Positions 21,701 through 34,900 of a stretch of 64,000 bases of DNA are shown here, piece by piece. Each line of letters begins with the position of its first letter. The first letter of the stretch is position 1. The stretch lies in contig SSNU01000127.1 in assembly GCA_012064415.1 (NCBI GenBank), forward strand, positions 287,036-351,035, written 5' to 3'. The notes beneath the pieces were generated by a model, which had not been told where the DNA came from, searched no databases, and was given only the letters and a program-made list of their open reading frames with translations. The translations under genes were made by a program, and so were the position numbers. This stretch comes from Gyrodactylus bullatarudis (Eukaryota; Platyhelminthes; Monogenea; Gyrodactylidea; Gyrodactylidae).

Positions 21701-22227
21701 CTAGCTTTTATTTGAACATTTAATGAACTATACATGAGATCATATGTAATAGAAATATGGAACTTTAAGAGTCAAATAATCATGAAATAAAGTCAATTTC
21801 TTTTTGAATTTCATCTCGTCAAGCTGAAACTTTGTCTACTGAAGATTAAAAATTTTTCAGCCTCAAAAACCTATCTACACATTCGGATCATGTCTGGAAA
21901 TATTTTTGATCTTATTTCATTATTATTTTTTAAACAGATGGTTTATCCATGACGATTCCACATATCGATCTGCTCCTATCCTTGATTGGGTCCCTGTGCA
22001 GTTCCTTCCTAGCCATCATCATTCCACCAGCATTGGTCATTGTACAAAAGTGGAATACCCGAATGAATATTCCCAATTTCAACTTGAAAATTCTCCTGCC
22101 AAACATTAGTCTCATAATTTTTGGCTTTTTTGCCTTCCTCTTTGGAACCGGAGCGACGATTATTCAAATTATCCAAGTATATCGCACTGAAGCAGTCCAG
22201 GGAATCGACAAGAATATTTTAGGATAA
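18779..22227 (+). CDS. Proton-coupled amino-acid transporter, SLC36/PAT family
   Basis: A membrane transporter of the amino-acid/auxin permease superfamily, expected at the lysosomal or plasma membrane to move small neutral amino acids with protons (family knowledge). Exons are 18779-18967, 19003-19275, 19316-19776, 19820-20004 and 21938-22227, with phases consistent throughout, giving about 465 residues, a normal length. TM1 holds LVNLIKSNIGTGMLSMPIVF with the family GTG motif. Later segments include LILVAGIIATYAMYLLL, FSIMVFAFEGISLVLPI, SIFITYMLQFFVPAEI and IDLLLSLIGSLCSSFLAIII, about eleven membrane spans in all. The cytosolic N-terminus is acidic and Ser-rich. Introns are 35, 40, 43 and 1,933 nt. 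The gene is divergent from SPAG6. Relation to insect pathetic or CG-type PATs is likely but not resolved. Confidence 0.92.
18968..19002 (+). other. 35-nt intron 1 of SLC36-like gene
   Basis: Starts GTAATTGATT and ends TTCTTAACTAG. It joins MYTGIW to LGIFLILVAG in phase 0, restoring TM1-TM2 continuity. Unspliced, the frame reaches TGA at about 19016. Confidence 0.75.
19276..19315 (+). other. 40-nt intron 2 of SLC36-like gene
   Basis: Starts GTAAAAAGG and ends TCTCTTCCTCCAG, a strong acceptor tract. It joins NNIMK to MIEYYSPE in phase 0. Reading through terminates within 16 codons. Confidence 0.8.
19777..19819 (+). other. 43-nt intron 3 of SLC36-like gene
   Basis: Starts GTTAGTTATC and ends ATTATTCCATCAG in phase 2. 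It joins YSIPETP to ILFGFIKPLFIFSIFITY, giving the expected pre-TM8 sequence of the family. Confidence 0.75.
20005..21937 (+). other. Intron 4 of SLC36-like gene
   Basis: Starts GTAAGT and ends TTTTTAAACAG; 1,933 nt of AT-rich sequence. No internal gene or recognisable mobile element was seen. Confidence 0.75.
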
Positions 22228-22314
22228 TCTTTTTTTTAAATCTAAAACACTCATCTCTTATAGAAAAAGTAATTGTTAAAGTTGCAAGCATGCAACAAGA
22301 TTAATGTGCCAAGA

Positions 22315-22320
22315 AATAAA
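22315..22320 (+). terminator. Probable poly(A) signal of SLC36-like gene
   Basis: AATAAA about 88 bp after the stop codon; another AATAAA follows near 22335. Either could serve. Confidence 0.5.
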
Positions 22321-25300
22321 GAAGTTGTATTTACAATAAATTCAATTATAATTCAGAAATAATCTCAGCTTTATGCAATAATGATCCAAGTGACGTAGAT
22401 GATCAAGTGAAAACACAAAATTTCGGGTTCTGTTTCAAATGATTTCATTTTAGTTTAGGAATAATAGAACAGGCCATCATAATTTGAATCAGAGTAATTA
22501 TTAAACCGTTTGCTTATCTTAATGGTGACTTTCATACGAGTTTGCTTGGATATTATTCATAAATCATTATAATCAATAAATTGTAAGTTACAGTTTATAT
22601 AAATTCTTGAAAGAATAATAGGAAATCTCTAAATTTTATAGCATCGAGACTTTGTTCAACTTGAATTTATATTTGAAGCATGAACTTTGTTCTATAACTG
22701 TATTTTTAGCTATATATTATTTACAAATCATTAATATAAAATCGTCAATTATTAAACAAATATAATTCGTATACTTACTTTACAGTAGTTGTGCAAAAAA
22801 ATAATATTCAAGAATCATTAAAATAAAAAATCGTTAATCATTAAATAAATATTATTCGTATACTTACTTTACAGTAGTTTTACAAAAATAATATTCAAAT
22901 ATTTTATTGAAACTAAATTTATGATACAATGTGTAAAGAAGAAAAATCCTGGAAGAACTTTTAGACACTTTTATGATTAAAATGATTTATTTCAATTATT
23001 TTGCCATTGAAACCAAAAGAAACTCTGATCAAACACAGATATTTTCAGAAAATCTGCGTTCTTTCAATTGCTTGATTTCTCAGAATATTCAGTAGTAATA
23101 ACCTTTTTTTCGAAGCTCATTCTAGACGTTTCAGTAATGTCTTCTTTAGATTTAAATATAAATAAAAAAATTGTTTTTCCTGAATTATATCAATAAAAAT
23201 TTTCAAGTTGAATTGAAATACATTTAGGAAAATAAAATCATTTTTGGGACATTTGAAACATGATATTTCTCTTGAAGACTGTAATATAAACACGAATGTA
23301 AACATGAGTAAATTTCCGTAAACTCTATACTGTATATTTAAACAGTGTGTATCTGTAACGAATATATATTTTAAGTGTCATAAAATTGCCATGAATTGTG
23401 ACAAGACCAATATCTTTCTCTGTCTACATGTGTAATCAAAGATATTTTGATTTGACAAGGAAAAGTGATTTTTCAAAATTAATTTTACTAGGTCAGATTT
23501 TTCCAGATAAGAGGGATGTACACGAAAAACATCACAAGGGAAATATCGAGCTACTCTTGAATGAGAACAATTTGAGAAGTGTGTATTATTTATTTTCATG
23601 TTTTCTCTCCTCAACCTGAAATTGAAAACAATCAACTCAAAGTTATACTGGAGATAAAAAGACATTTGACATGCGTTCCTTCGAGTGGCGTTCCTGTTAT
23701 GTGTCAGGTGAAAGATAGTTTTCATGTATCAAAAAAATTATATTTTCCCAAGATTAATTTTGAAAATAATAATAAATAAACAAGTAAACAATAGACATGG
23801 AAGAAGGATAAAAAATGTCAGAAGACTTAATTTATTATCTGAAATTCACACCAAACCTGGGGGAGATGCATTGTTGTTGTCGTGAACTGAAAAGAAAAGA
23901 GAGGGAGTGTCAATCTAATTTCTTTGCTGTCTTCATTACTTGGGAGTTATATGAAGGCAAAAAAGTATCTTTTCGTCTACCCACATCTATACTTTTAGAG
24001 GTTATATTTTTCCCAAGATTGTCTTGATAATAACAAAATACAACCAAGATTGATTTCTTTTAACAGTTTTAATTAAATTTCTTGAAACACTCAGGTCCCA
24101 ACTTTATCTCAAGCTTGAGTACTATTTTTAAAAATTCTCCAGATACAGATGGTCAGAAACACAAATATTTCTCATAATGAAATAAGCTTCGGCAAAAAGT
24201 TAGCTGACGTGACTTTGACGATTTTTCTAAATCTAGTACTGACTTTAGAAATAGAATTTTGAAAAAATCTTATCTCAGAATCATAAAAAAAGTATTTATT
24301 AAGATTTTATCCTTTTTTTCAAAATTATAAAACACGAGCTTTTTACCGACGTCTAAATTATTTATTTCTCCGATAACGCGCAATGTATGATTGTTACAAT
24401 TAGCTCGTACACTTAGGTCTAATGAGCTGATCAATTGTTAAAAAAATCTAATCTGACGAAATATTTTGAATTTCAACTTAATTTTTGTTAATTTCAAAAA
24501 TTTAAATTTGTAATTTTCAACGAAATGAATAGAGAGATTAGAAATAAATTAATTTCTCGTCAGTGAATTGATCTCGAATGTTTTAACTTTACGAAACATT
24601 TAAGATTGGATTTAATCTAAAATTTTCGGATTATTTCTGCCGTAATTTCGAGATAAGTATCTAGAAGAGATCCTATTGAAAACAAAAAAACTAGGTTCAG
24701 ATCCCTCATTTGTAGATGTACAGAAAATTTGTTTTCCCATCTCTAATCAGATCTAAAAGGTTAAACAGACAAATAAACTTAAAAGAAAATTTTCTCCAGG
24801 ATTAATTCCGTCCTAATCTTTCACCATGTTTTGGTTATCAATGTTTTTAGTTGAATGATAGGTTGGTCTTAATTCGAACAAGAAGCATGTCGTAACTCGA
24901 TAATTACGCCAGGAATTAAACTTCTCAATTAGGATCTAGACATAAACTACACACGATTTCATCGACTCATACACCTCGTCCTTAATTGCATTGCAAAGGT
25001 GTTAATTTTTTAAAAGGGACTTGAAATAAGGTGAAAATTTCTCAAATTAATGTTTTTCTCAATCAAGGTCGTATAACTCAAGCTTCTTGGAATAGCTAGA
25101 TTTTTCCCTTTGAAGTTTGCTCTAGTTCTCTTCAATAAAAAAACTTTTAAAATAATCCTAGAATGAGAATTCGTGTGAATTTCTAGCTAGTTTTTGAGGT
25201 AAGTAAGAATGATTGAGGTATTTTTTGCTTTATTCGTTCATTCTAGCAAGGAATTTTTAAAATAAACTAGAGACTGAGAAATTCTGAAATAAATTATTAT

Positions 25301-25894
25301 TATTATCAATTCTCTTGGGATACAAGTTGATATTTATCAAAATTCTAGGATAAAAAATTACTTAATGATAGTTTTTTTAAACTCTTCATGACTCTGGTAC
25401 ATTTTATTTTGTAGTCGAATAAATTTTTAGTAAGAAGAAAACTATCATATGGATATCATGAAATAGATGATCCAAAATCTGTTAAAATTAACGGTTCTAT
25501 CAATAATTCAATTGTTAAAAATTCTTTTGTTTTTGAAATTGTAACATGATATCGATAAAATTAATAAACTAATATATACAAAATATGAAGACGAATAAAG
25601 TTAATTCAGAATATCAAAGCTAGACAAGACATCTAGGTTTTCTGTTGTTGGCACATCCGCTCAAGTTCCTTCAGCAGAATCAATCTAAAAAACAAACTGA
25701 TTAGAAATTGATAGCAAAGTGTGGAAAGACGGTTTCAAATATTTCTTTCACAGTCACCGATTTGATTTCGATTCTGATTTCAATAAATCTTCAAAATTGT
25801 AGACTCCTTTATGGAGAATAGAGACATTTTAGACTAGCTTTATAAAAAAAAAGGTTCGATTTGTTAAATTTTCTCCATTAAAAACTTAAAAGAA
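22321..25894. other. Intergenic, AT-rich
   Basis: No supported gene. Short ORFs around 23400-24020 have no recognisable domain and no splice support. The only distinct structure is the 89-bp direct duplication at 22730-22907. Confidence 0.5.
22730..22907. repeat. Two-copy tandem direct repeat, period 89 bp
   Basis: TTCGTATACTTACTTTACAG starts at 22766 and recurs at 22855, followed in each copy by TAGTT and AATAATATTCAA, and preceded by related AAATCGT-AAT-ATTAAA-AAAT words. Units are about 90% alike over most of their length. Likely a local duplication. Confidence 0.75.
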
Positions 25895-26410
25895 TTTAGA
25901 GATAAATACAAAATCATGTTCCCAGAATTGTTTCTACTTCCTGGAGAAATTTTCTCCTTTTCTCCCGAGTTTCTGTGTTAAAAATAATTTAAAAATTGAT
26001 CCTTTTTTTTAACTTATCTAGATTTAAATCTTAACTTTTTACAATTAAAGAATTTTCACATAAAAACGTATTCAATATAACTTTCTTTGTATCCCAATAT
26101 TGATTCTTACAATGCTCTTATCTGGTCTTAACCCCCTCTGGTTCCGTAGATATGCATTTATTATTAAGAAATTTTCTGAATTTTCTTCTATTTCTATTAA
26201 AAAACATAATTCAAGAAACTTAGCTCATATCAGATTTAAAATTAACTATTCAAGATCTCTCCTTTATTCACCCCTTCACTAACCAGATGACTAATTGAAT
26301 TACTTTTCGAACTCTTTTCACAATCAGTTTATATTTTTCCATGAGTTAGATCTTATTATTAGTGCAATACTTCATTTTAAAATAAAATAATTTATTTCTA
26401 ACATAAGAAA
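25895..26410 (+). mobile_element. LINE 3' fragment, internally deleted
   Basis: CTACTTCCTGGAGAAA at 25933-25948 matches the longest LINE copy near 60056. At 26100 the frame reads LSGLNPLWFRRYAFIIKKFS, then about 30 residues are missing before HIRFKINYSRSLLYSPLH and a stop. The 3' end reads TTTATTTCTAACATAAG. Several internal deletions make it dead. Confidence 0.7.
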
Positions 26411-27398
26411 GAATAGAGATCTGATTGATCACAAAATTCAAAATTAAATCAAGGGTCGAATGGTAAACTAGACATAAACTTCGCATGCTCAAGAACGAGG
26501 ATTTTCTTGAGAATTTCTTCCATATTTTCCTCAACAACAATTATAATTATTCTCATCTCTCATCGTGCTACACGTGTCAGTTATCATTATTAAAAATATG
26601 AATTTATGTATTAAATAATTGTGTATCAAGAAATACAAAAGAGAAATCTTACAAACAGGAAAATAAGATTTTTCTTCCCCTCTCATGATTGTATAACAGA
26701 ATAAAGAATAAATTTTCACAATAAGCCATCTTCAATGAGGATTCTTCATTCTGTATTTCTTGTCAATCATGGGAATTCCAGTAATAAGTAGTCAGTTGCA
26801 AAAGTTCCTGACCCCTTGTCTTCCCTTATACATTTATCTCCCATCAGAGATACATATTGGCGTTTATAGCTTACCAACTTTGAATGAACAAAGCTCCTCA
26901 ATACTCAATGATAGTTTCAGTTGCTAGCCTCTATGAAACCCCCACCTCTTCAAAATGAAATTCATTTCAACTGTACATTACATTTGTAAATTCAATCATT
27001 TATCGCTTTTATTGAATTTTTTTGTTAGGACTCTTCATTACATCACTGCAAGTCATCAACAGATGCCCTTTGTTGATTTCCTGTCACGTGAAATTTTCAA
27101 TAATTCAGAAAGAGGACGTCTGGTCCGTTTAATGTTAATAATCTTTTCAACGTAACGATCACTACTCTTGAGCATAGTTGATTATATCCATGGCAAAAAA
27201 GATGAAATTTCAATTATACCATGAATGATGCCACCAATAGAGAACTACTCTTCATCTTGAGTTTTTTTTAGCTGAATACACTTAGTTCAAATCTCTGGTC
27301 CATTCAAATTAAAATACAGGACTGTCCTTTAGTCATCACTAGAGCAACAAAAAGTATTTAAAGTAGCTATTCCATATTTTGAGCCAGAAAGATGATTT
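26411..27398. other. Intergenic, nothing recognised
   Basis: AT-rich. Short frames near 26500-26720 and 26955-27155 show no domain, no codon bias and no splice support. Confidence 0.45.
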
Positions 27399-27634
27399 GT
27401 ATTTAGTTTCATTTCAACATTAACTGATTTTTCACATTTTTATTCGACTTACTTGTAAGTAGTTAATGTAATATTTTTTAAGGTAAAATAATACCTTAAA
27501 ATCGAAAAATATTTCTTTTCAAATTTTTTAGATCGTGATAATATTTGGGAATAATTTTTGGGTCATAAACTACTTATAAGTAAACCGAATTAAAATATGA
27601 AAAATCATTTAACGTTGAAATTAAACTAAAATAC
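27399..27634. mobile_element. Foldback/MITE-like element with ~70-bp arms
   Basis: The left arm, starting GTATTTAGTTTCATTTCAAC, and the right arm, ending GTTGAAATTAAACTAAAATAC, are inverted copies over about 70 bp with few mismatches. Shared inner words include TGATTTTTCA, TTATTCG and TTACTTGTAAGTAGTT. The centre carries its own small palindrome (TTAAGGTA/TACCTTAA, 27478-27499). Noncoding. Confidence 0.75.
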
Positions 27635-28809
27635 GGCGATAATTTAAAAAATATTATCTTTGAGGTTATTTTATTGAGCTAACCAAATTGTTAAACAATG
27701 AAAACCATCTCTTTAACTCAAAAAATAATGATTGAGATCATTGGTATGAATGAAATAAAATGTTTTAAGATCTTAAAACTCTGAATCCTGATGTGATAAT
27801 GGAAAATTTATTGTTTAAATGGTTTTCAGAACAGAGAGAATAGCTGGTTAGAATAATATTTCAAAAACATTTTGAGGCTCTAGTCATCAGTATTCTTAAA
27901 TGAAATTGAAAGTATATTCCCATCATCGGATTAATTTAGAAGAACAAGATTTTTGGCTATTTTCTGGCTAAAAACCATTTCCATTTGGTTATTACCAATT
28001 CTTGTTGGAATATCTGTTGAAATTCTTATTTAAATTTTTACATGTACTTTATATAAGTCTAAATTAAATGAGGTTATTTTCTTGGAATTTTATTATCATA
28101 GGAAAGATTCCTAGTGCCAACAGAGAGGACAGCTGTATCCACTATACTTCCGGAAGCGTAAATTCAGAATGTAAAGCCAAATCTTTAGCTAAGATGGGAT
28201 GGCCAAAGTCACGTTTTTTTCAACAAAATATTGAAAAAAATTCAAAATTTTTATCCCATGAAATTAAGGGAAGAAAAAGTTGAGAACGTCACTTTGTGCG
28301 TATGCCCTCGAGGTAGTTTGCTATAAAAATTTAAAAATGTTGATTGTGCTTAGTGAATCGTGAATTTGTTCAAAAACAAGAGGAAAAATAACAAATGATA
28401 ATTTTCCCAAAAGAAATTTTTAACAAAACAGATGCAATGTTCAAATTAAAAGTCAAGATGAAGAAACGGTATGAAACAGCGAGGCCTGTTTTGTCAAAAT
28501 ACTCCCCCCTAACAGAAGAAGAAGCAATTAAAATTTAATAAAAATTATTTCAACCTGATGTTTAATTATTTCAACAATAATAATTTATTATTATACAAAA
28601 ATCATAATTATTCAAAAATTTTATTTTCTCTTAAAGTACTGTTTTAATGTACTGATAAATTGTCTGGCCTTTTCTCCGTTTGCAACAGATCTTGACTTGT
28701 TTTTTTTCAATTTATCAATAAATTGGAGAGTTGAAGTTTTTTTCTGTTTGAAAGCTAAGAAAAAAGGCAATGAAATGAGATACAAAAAAATAATTCAAAA
28801 GTTGATATC
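27635..28809. other. Intergenic, nothing recognised
   Basis: AT-rich. A 71-codon frame at 28068-28283 is locally less AT-rich and has a Cys/Ser-bearing core, but no family was recognised and there is no splice or promoter support. Confidence 0.4.
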
Positions 28810-29345
28810 AGTTTTTTGTCTTTTTATATTGAAAATAGATAAATACAAATGTAAAATAATTTGTACAATAAATACAATAATTTTTTTAGATCTGTAAGTT
28901 TAGAAATATAGAAATTTTTTGATCTGAAGATCGACGTTTTAATAAATCTGTAAACAAAATCAATCTGGTTTCTTGTGAAGATCAGGATAGAAAAGAGTAT
29001 TGGAGTAATGAATTTTTGATCTAATATGCTTCACAATAATTTTGATGGAATAAAGGTTATCACAATTTGACAAATCATTATTTTTATAAGTGGAAAGAGG
29101 AATAATTTGAAAATAAATTTTTTTTCAATTATGATTTTTCTCGATTTAGGAGGTTTCTGTAAACTTTTCAATGATGAAGGCAAAACGGTGAATCCATAGT
29201 GAATTTGGACCGGACGCCGAGATGCGAGCATTGTAGGGATCCAAGTCAGGGTAAAGAGCTTATTGATATCTACTTTGGATTCTCTCGATATTTCAAGCTT
29301 GTTCGTGAGCCAGTAGAAATAGGAAGGTAGGACTATAATCAAAGT
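28810..29345 (-). mobile_element. LINE 3' fragment (minus strand)
   Basis: On the minus strand the reverse-transcriptase C-terminal words recur: ALYPDLD-YNARI, SGPNSLWIH-FAFII and the terminal SKI-YS--LFYPDL. The 3' end (low-coordinate side) is TTTTTTGTC followed by the AT-rich 3' UTR shared with other copies. Frame is broken by substitutions and indels. Confidence 0.65.
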
Positions 29346-30595
29346 GTGTTAGCACTAATGATTTATAAGCCTTAATTCTCAGGATTACTGATTTCGAGAA
29401 TTTAAGGATAGCAAAAATCATCAATATCTAACTTTAGGTAATTTCAGTTGACACATAATACATGTAGATTTCGAATCATAAGGGTTATCTCAATCCCTTT
29501 AAGAAAAATTGGATTCTAGGTAATCATTTTTCTTATAATTTTCTAAAAAGTTCAACATCGAGATGGCATAGTGGGAACAAATTCAGATTTTATCATCTTC
29601 TACAGACAAAAAACAAAAAATACAAACAAATCAATCAAATTTTACTTAATTACAATGTTTTCAAGTATGTTTTGTCTTTTGATCTCTATGAGGGAGCTAT
29701 TATTGTGTCCATTTCATCTTCATTTAAATCTCAAAAGTATTTCCTCCCAAGCATAACAGTCAAATGATGAGGTAGAAGTATTTAACCAGCTGGCCCATAC
29801 TTGAATGTCATGTTTTTGTTTATTTTCTTAGGCGTATTATTATTCTAATTAGCAGTAGTAAAGTTTCAGAATTGACACATGAATTTTCAAGGCAAAGGAT
29901 AAAACTCCTGTTGCCTCAAATGCAATTTGTCATACAGGCCTCATGCTTCATTTTGAAGGAAAAATACATAGCAAGATCATTAATAATACACAGAAAGTTG
30001 AATAAATATTTTTTCTACTGTTGAATATAAGAGAGAGTGGAAAAAATATGTCACCAAAATTACGTCTCCGATTTGAACAATGCCTTCTCTGTCTATCGAG
30101 TCAAAAAATACATGTTCCTTATGCCTGTTGACTTGGAAAAATATATTTAAATTCAGTTCAAAAGTTTAATAGCTTGCTCAATATGCTGCCTAATAATATT
30201 TTAGACAAAAATAATTTACACTTTTTCTGTCATGACAAAGAGCTTTCTTGTCATGTGTATCAAGATGAAAAGGGAATAGATTTTAAAAAATTTTCCTTGA
30301 TTCAATGTGACAACATTTGAAAGAATTATTTTCATTATTTTAAATAAATCTTTTTATAAGCCTTTGAATGATTTGTACATATGTTTCTGAAAAATATCAT
30401 TTGAAGAGGCTGACCTAAATCATCATTGATCATAAGCGGGAATTGTTCACTTTCATAAAGTTACTTATATTTAAATTCGATTTAGTAAATAAATAATACT
30501 AATATTTTTAGTAATATAAAATAAAAAATTGGTGGGACATTCATTTTTTAATAGACAAGTTGAAAATTGCTAATAAATATGGATTAAAAGGCATT
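29346..30595. other. Intergenic, nothing recognised
   Basis: AT-rich DNA without a supported gene or clear repeat structure. Confidence 0.4.
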
Positions 30596-30790
30596 TACAG
30601 TAAAAAATTTTATTGAATCCTCTACTATGATCGAGGATGTGTATTCCTTAAGAAGAGTAGCTTATGATAAACATTTCCTAAGATAAATACATCATGACTC
30701 ATATTCACTCTAAAATAGACTATTCTATTACTCTATTATATCCTGATCTTCACTAAAATTACAGAATGATTATACAGTACGACCTGAGTA
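30596..30790 (+). mobile_element. LINE 3' fragment, very short
   Basis: Reads FIESSTMIEDVYSLRSVAYDKHFLR, closely matching the minus-strand copy near 50.6 kb (FIESSSMIEHVYSLRS). After a deletion it continues with TATCCTGATCTTCACTAA, the conserved end of the ORF. 5'-truncated and inactive. Confidence 0.65.
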
Positions 30791-31321
30791 GAAGATGTAG
30801 AAAAGTGAACCCTCCTCTCTGCCCCTTTTCTAAATTGAATTTAAAATTCCCTGCCCACTGACAAGTAATAACATTATCATCAGAATGCAGTGAAAAATAA
30901 ATTTCTCTATAAAATATACCAATCAGATAGAGATTTTTCCCTGATTCAAACGGTCTAATAAACGAGATTTGTCCGATCTAAGAGGCTTTTATTTATCCTA
31001 TTTCAAAATTCCCAATAATGTAAATAATTGGAAAAAATTTTTTTCTTTTTTTACTTTCTAAATAAAACCAGGGCTTGACCGTTGATTCCAAAACAAACAA
31101 ATGCGTCACACCATTTGATGTTTTTTTACCATATGTTGCACAATTTTAACTAAATATGAATACAATCTCTTCTGATAAGGGGTGAATATCCTAATGCTAC
31201 TCGATCTATTTAATTTTTAACACCCTAGTTAAAGTTATTCTTGAAATAAATAGTCTTTACTTTTGACACTGACTTAGAGTGATAGTTCTAATTGAGCTTC
31301 TAAAAAAATATTCAATTTTTC

Positions 31322-31876
31322 TTAAATAGTTATATTTATTTCTTGATTTGGAAGTTGGTTCGTATTCCATATCTTTGAAACTTTGAAACAATTTCTGATT
31401 GTAGTTTTAGAGACATTTTCAAAAGACCTCTGTATCATACTGTACGCATTTCTTACATCTGAAGGGAACGTCCTAGCTCGAATTTCTCTGGAAAATTTTG
31501 ATTTGAAACTCCATATTATTCCCTGATCTAATGGTTGACATACAGATGTTGCATTAGAGGGCAGGAACAGAAGCCTTACATTAGCTGGAAGATATGGATA
31601 AATTTCACCAGCCATGCTACAACATTCTACTACAGTAAGCCTATTCTTAGAAATTTTCGTTCCACGACACCACCGTGAGCTTACATCAAGAGTTAAATTT
31701 CCTCTGTCTTGAAAAAACAGAAATTTTGTCAACATTGAAAATGTCTTCTTCTTCATATGAATTAAGGATGTCTGAATTATCGAGAATCCAGTAGATTGAA
31801 ATTTTTGAGATTTACATGATTGATTTTTATAAAACTGATTCAATTGGATCATGTGCGATACTTTAAAAACACTCAT
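31322..31876 (-). pseudogene. Tigger/pogo-type DNA transposase remnant
   Basis: A 184-codon frame containing GTKISKNRLTVVECCSMAGE and, directly after, ANVRLLFLPSNATSVCQPLDQGIIWSFKS. These match two conserved blocks of Tigger/jerky DDE transposases. The blocks normally flank the catalytic core, so the core with the DDE aspartates has been deleted here. The N-terminal CENP-B-type DNA-binding domain is also absent. An old, nonfunctional copy. No terminal inverted repeats were identified. Confidence 0.8.
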
Positions 31877-31884
31877 CCACGAAT

Positions 31885-31983
31885 GATTCTTTTAAAAACT
31901 AGATTACCATTATCATTATTTATATTTTTCAATGTACTTATTAATTACTTTATTAATTTTAAATTTTCTTTCTAACAAAAAAA
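31885..31983 (+). mobile_element. LINE 3' UTR tail fragment
   Basis: Only the AT-rich tail and the family terminus TTTCTTTCTAACAAAAAAA remain. Assigned by the terminal signature alone. Confidence 0.4.
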
Positions 31984-34900
31984 TCAATTCTATAGAGAGA
32001 TTAGAAAAAGAATTAGATTTAAGATCGTATTCAAGTTATCGAAATCTATCATATGTTAGGGCCCCCAATTGTTATTTTAAAGATGCCCAGCAGAAACTGA
32101 ATGAATGCATTAACGATTTAAATAAAATAAGGATATCAAAATCAACCTTTCCCGAAAGAAATTCGAATGTAACAAGAACTGATTTCCCATTCAAATGAGT
32201 TTAAAGTTTATTGACCTCACGTGGCTTCCTAATCTCACCAATTAGAGAGAGAGAGGATTTTCAAGTATCCTTTTCGTATAATGAGCTTCGTCAATTTGAG
32301 CGTTTAATCGTTTACCTCCGTTCTTATTCACCTCCGAGGCCTGTGACAGATTGAATCAGGCGACAGTTTTTTACATGGGTGGAAGAACGAGAGATAAATG
32401 CTCTTAGCTAAATATCAAATTAACAGCTTCTTCTTCGTTAGAGAGCCTACCTACAAACTGTATGGCCATTTATTTCCGTATATAGGAAAATTTTATGCCC
32501 ACAACTTTAGCATATTTGAATTGGGTGAAGGAAAACTTTTGATACTTGGTACCCGTGCCTTTCTTTCTTCAGCTAACCTGGACGGAAAGTGCAAACAGAC
32601 CTGTAGCTAAATTTTGTACCCAAACCATTTGATAGGAAGAAAAGGCGAACAGAAATTATAATTTTTCCTCCGTGTTGCCATGAATATTCTTGTACATAAA
32701 TATCCAAAAAATATCTTGATTCTATATATACCACACTTTGGGTATGCATTGCATCTGGTGTGAATTTTTCTTCTTCTTAAATGGTTCTTTATCTTGAACT
32801 AAAATCTATCTTGCTACATATCCAAGGAGTTTACTCAAATGTAGACTATTCACAATAAAAATTCACTCAAATCTCAAAAAATAATGATAATAAAATACTG
32901 AATGAACATGATAAAATCATTTTTTGGGTTTTCTTTTCATTCTTTAAATCACAGCTCATAAATTATGTATAATACACACACATTGGTATCTTTTTAACGA
33001 ATTATTCATTATAATAAAATCCACATTTTTATCAGATCAAATATTTTGAAACAGTACTTTAAAAAAAGTCAAAAAATACATATTTTTATTTCCCTAAATT
33101 ACGAGGTAGGCTAGGGTTTTCTAATTAAGGGGATTTTTTATGCTTTATTCGACTGCTACTTATACAACACCTGGATTTGGTCATTTTTCCCTCTGACTTT
33201 TATTTTCTCTAATAATAACCGTTGTCAGTTCGAGAAGGAACTTGAATTTTGATTTTTATGAAAACAATGAAAAAATTCCCATAGAACTTTGGTTGTATCC
33301 AGGTAAAAATTGATAGTTTTTATCTGTCCCAATCTTGACACACAAAAAATTCAATTGTGAAACTCCTCAGAGAAATTAATTTTTTTTCAGATTAAAATTT
33401 CTCCAAACTAGATCACGGATATTTAGGGATACAAAAAATAATATTAGTTCCGGATTAGTAGAATTAATGTCAATACTTTCTACTATTTCATTATTTGTCT
33501 TCATAGATAAAAAATGAATCAAACAAAATTAAATTATCCCAAATCTAGAATATCTCCTGGAGTTTTTCTAGGGTTCCAAAATTAGGATAAAAATTAAATT
33601 CAGATGAAATTGGAAATCTGAAGGATATTTTGAACTCCAGTTCATGTTGCATATTCGAGATCCGCATCAGACGAAGAATTAGAATTCGGCTGCGGAAAAT
33701 CACAGGAATTTGTCATTATTGTGGGAAATCCAAAATTTAAAAGTTTATCTTTTTCCTGAAAACAGTAGATTCCTGTCTACCACCACGGCACAATTTGAAT
33801 TCTTCACTTAATGCGGATCTCGAATATCTGCATTTAACTGCTTTAAGTCTTTGAAATCGATAAAAAAATCTGAGCTCAAAAGTTGAAAAAGTGGAAATTC
33901 GGGGCATTTTCAAAATTCTAAAAACGGTCAAATTTTGGTTAGATTGAATTTTCTCAGAAAATCTTTTTAATTTCCACAACTTATTGGCTCATTTATCATG
34001 GAATTCGAAAAATAAATTTCTTCCTGATTTTCCGGAGAAAAATATTAAGTTTTTGTAAAGAAAAGTAAATTTTCATCTTCATGTCAAATATGACAAATAA
34101 AATTTTTTATTGTCATAATCAGAAATAAAATCAAATTTGCTAAAATTTGGTCTTGAGGATTAATCTCATTAGCGTTTGAAAGTTTTATTTATTGACCATT
34201 TTCACTACTTGAAAATCAATGATATTTTTATAATTCAAAATTCCTAGAATACGGTGATTCTGTAGATAACTTAATCTTAATTCTGAAGTCTAAAAGACCA
34301 GCCTGATCTGGATTTATATAAAACCTTTCTCATATTCGAATTCCTGATGAAATTATCAAGTGCATATCAATCAGCTTTAAGAATAGACATGTCCTGGATA
34401 GACAGGAACAATTTTGAATTTTACATATTTCACTAAAACGGATCTAAAATATCATTCAAAGATAAACATGATGAGAAGACATTTACGAATCCAGATGAGT
34501 TCAATAAATCATAGTGTAGTTCTCAAGGCTTTTATATTCTATCAAGATATATTTTTGACATGTATTCCTAACCGATCAAAATGTTATTTTCAGTCAATAT
34601 GATTATTTAAAAATAGAAATGGACACATATTAATTTAAAAATTGCTGGTACTATAGAAACTGAATGTGAAAAAAAGTATCAATTAATGAATAAAAACAAA
34701 ACTGCAAATTTCTACTGGGATAGCTATATATCTATTACAAAAGAAGATTGTTTTATTTTTTTTTATTATTTTGTATTGATAGAAAGAAACATTGCTCTCA
34801 AACAAAAGTTTTATGTCCCTCAATCAACTCAATTTCACCCGCTTGAGTACTTGGTTATTTTTTACTTTAGATTGAATAAAAATTCTAACCTTCCTCAACA

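Noticed and set aside
23398..24027. Series of plus-strand ORFs of 66-73 codons
   Set aside because: No recognised domain, no consistent splice sites, and composition like the surrounding intergenic DNA.
28068..28283. 71-codon ORF as a host gene
   Set aside because: Some bias in composition but no homology that I recognise and no promoter, splice or poly(A) context.
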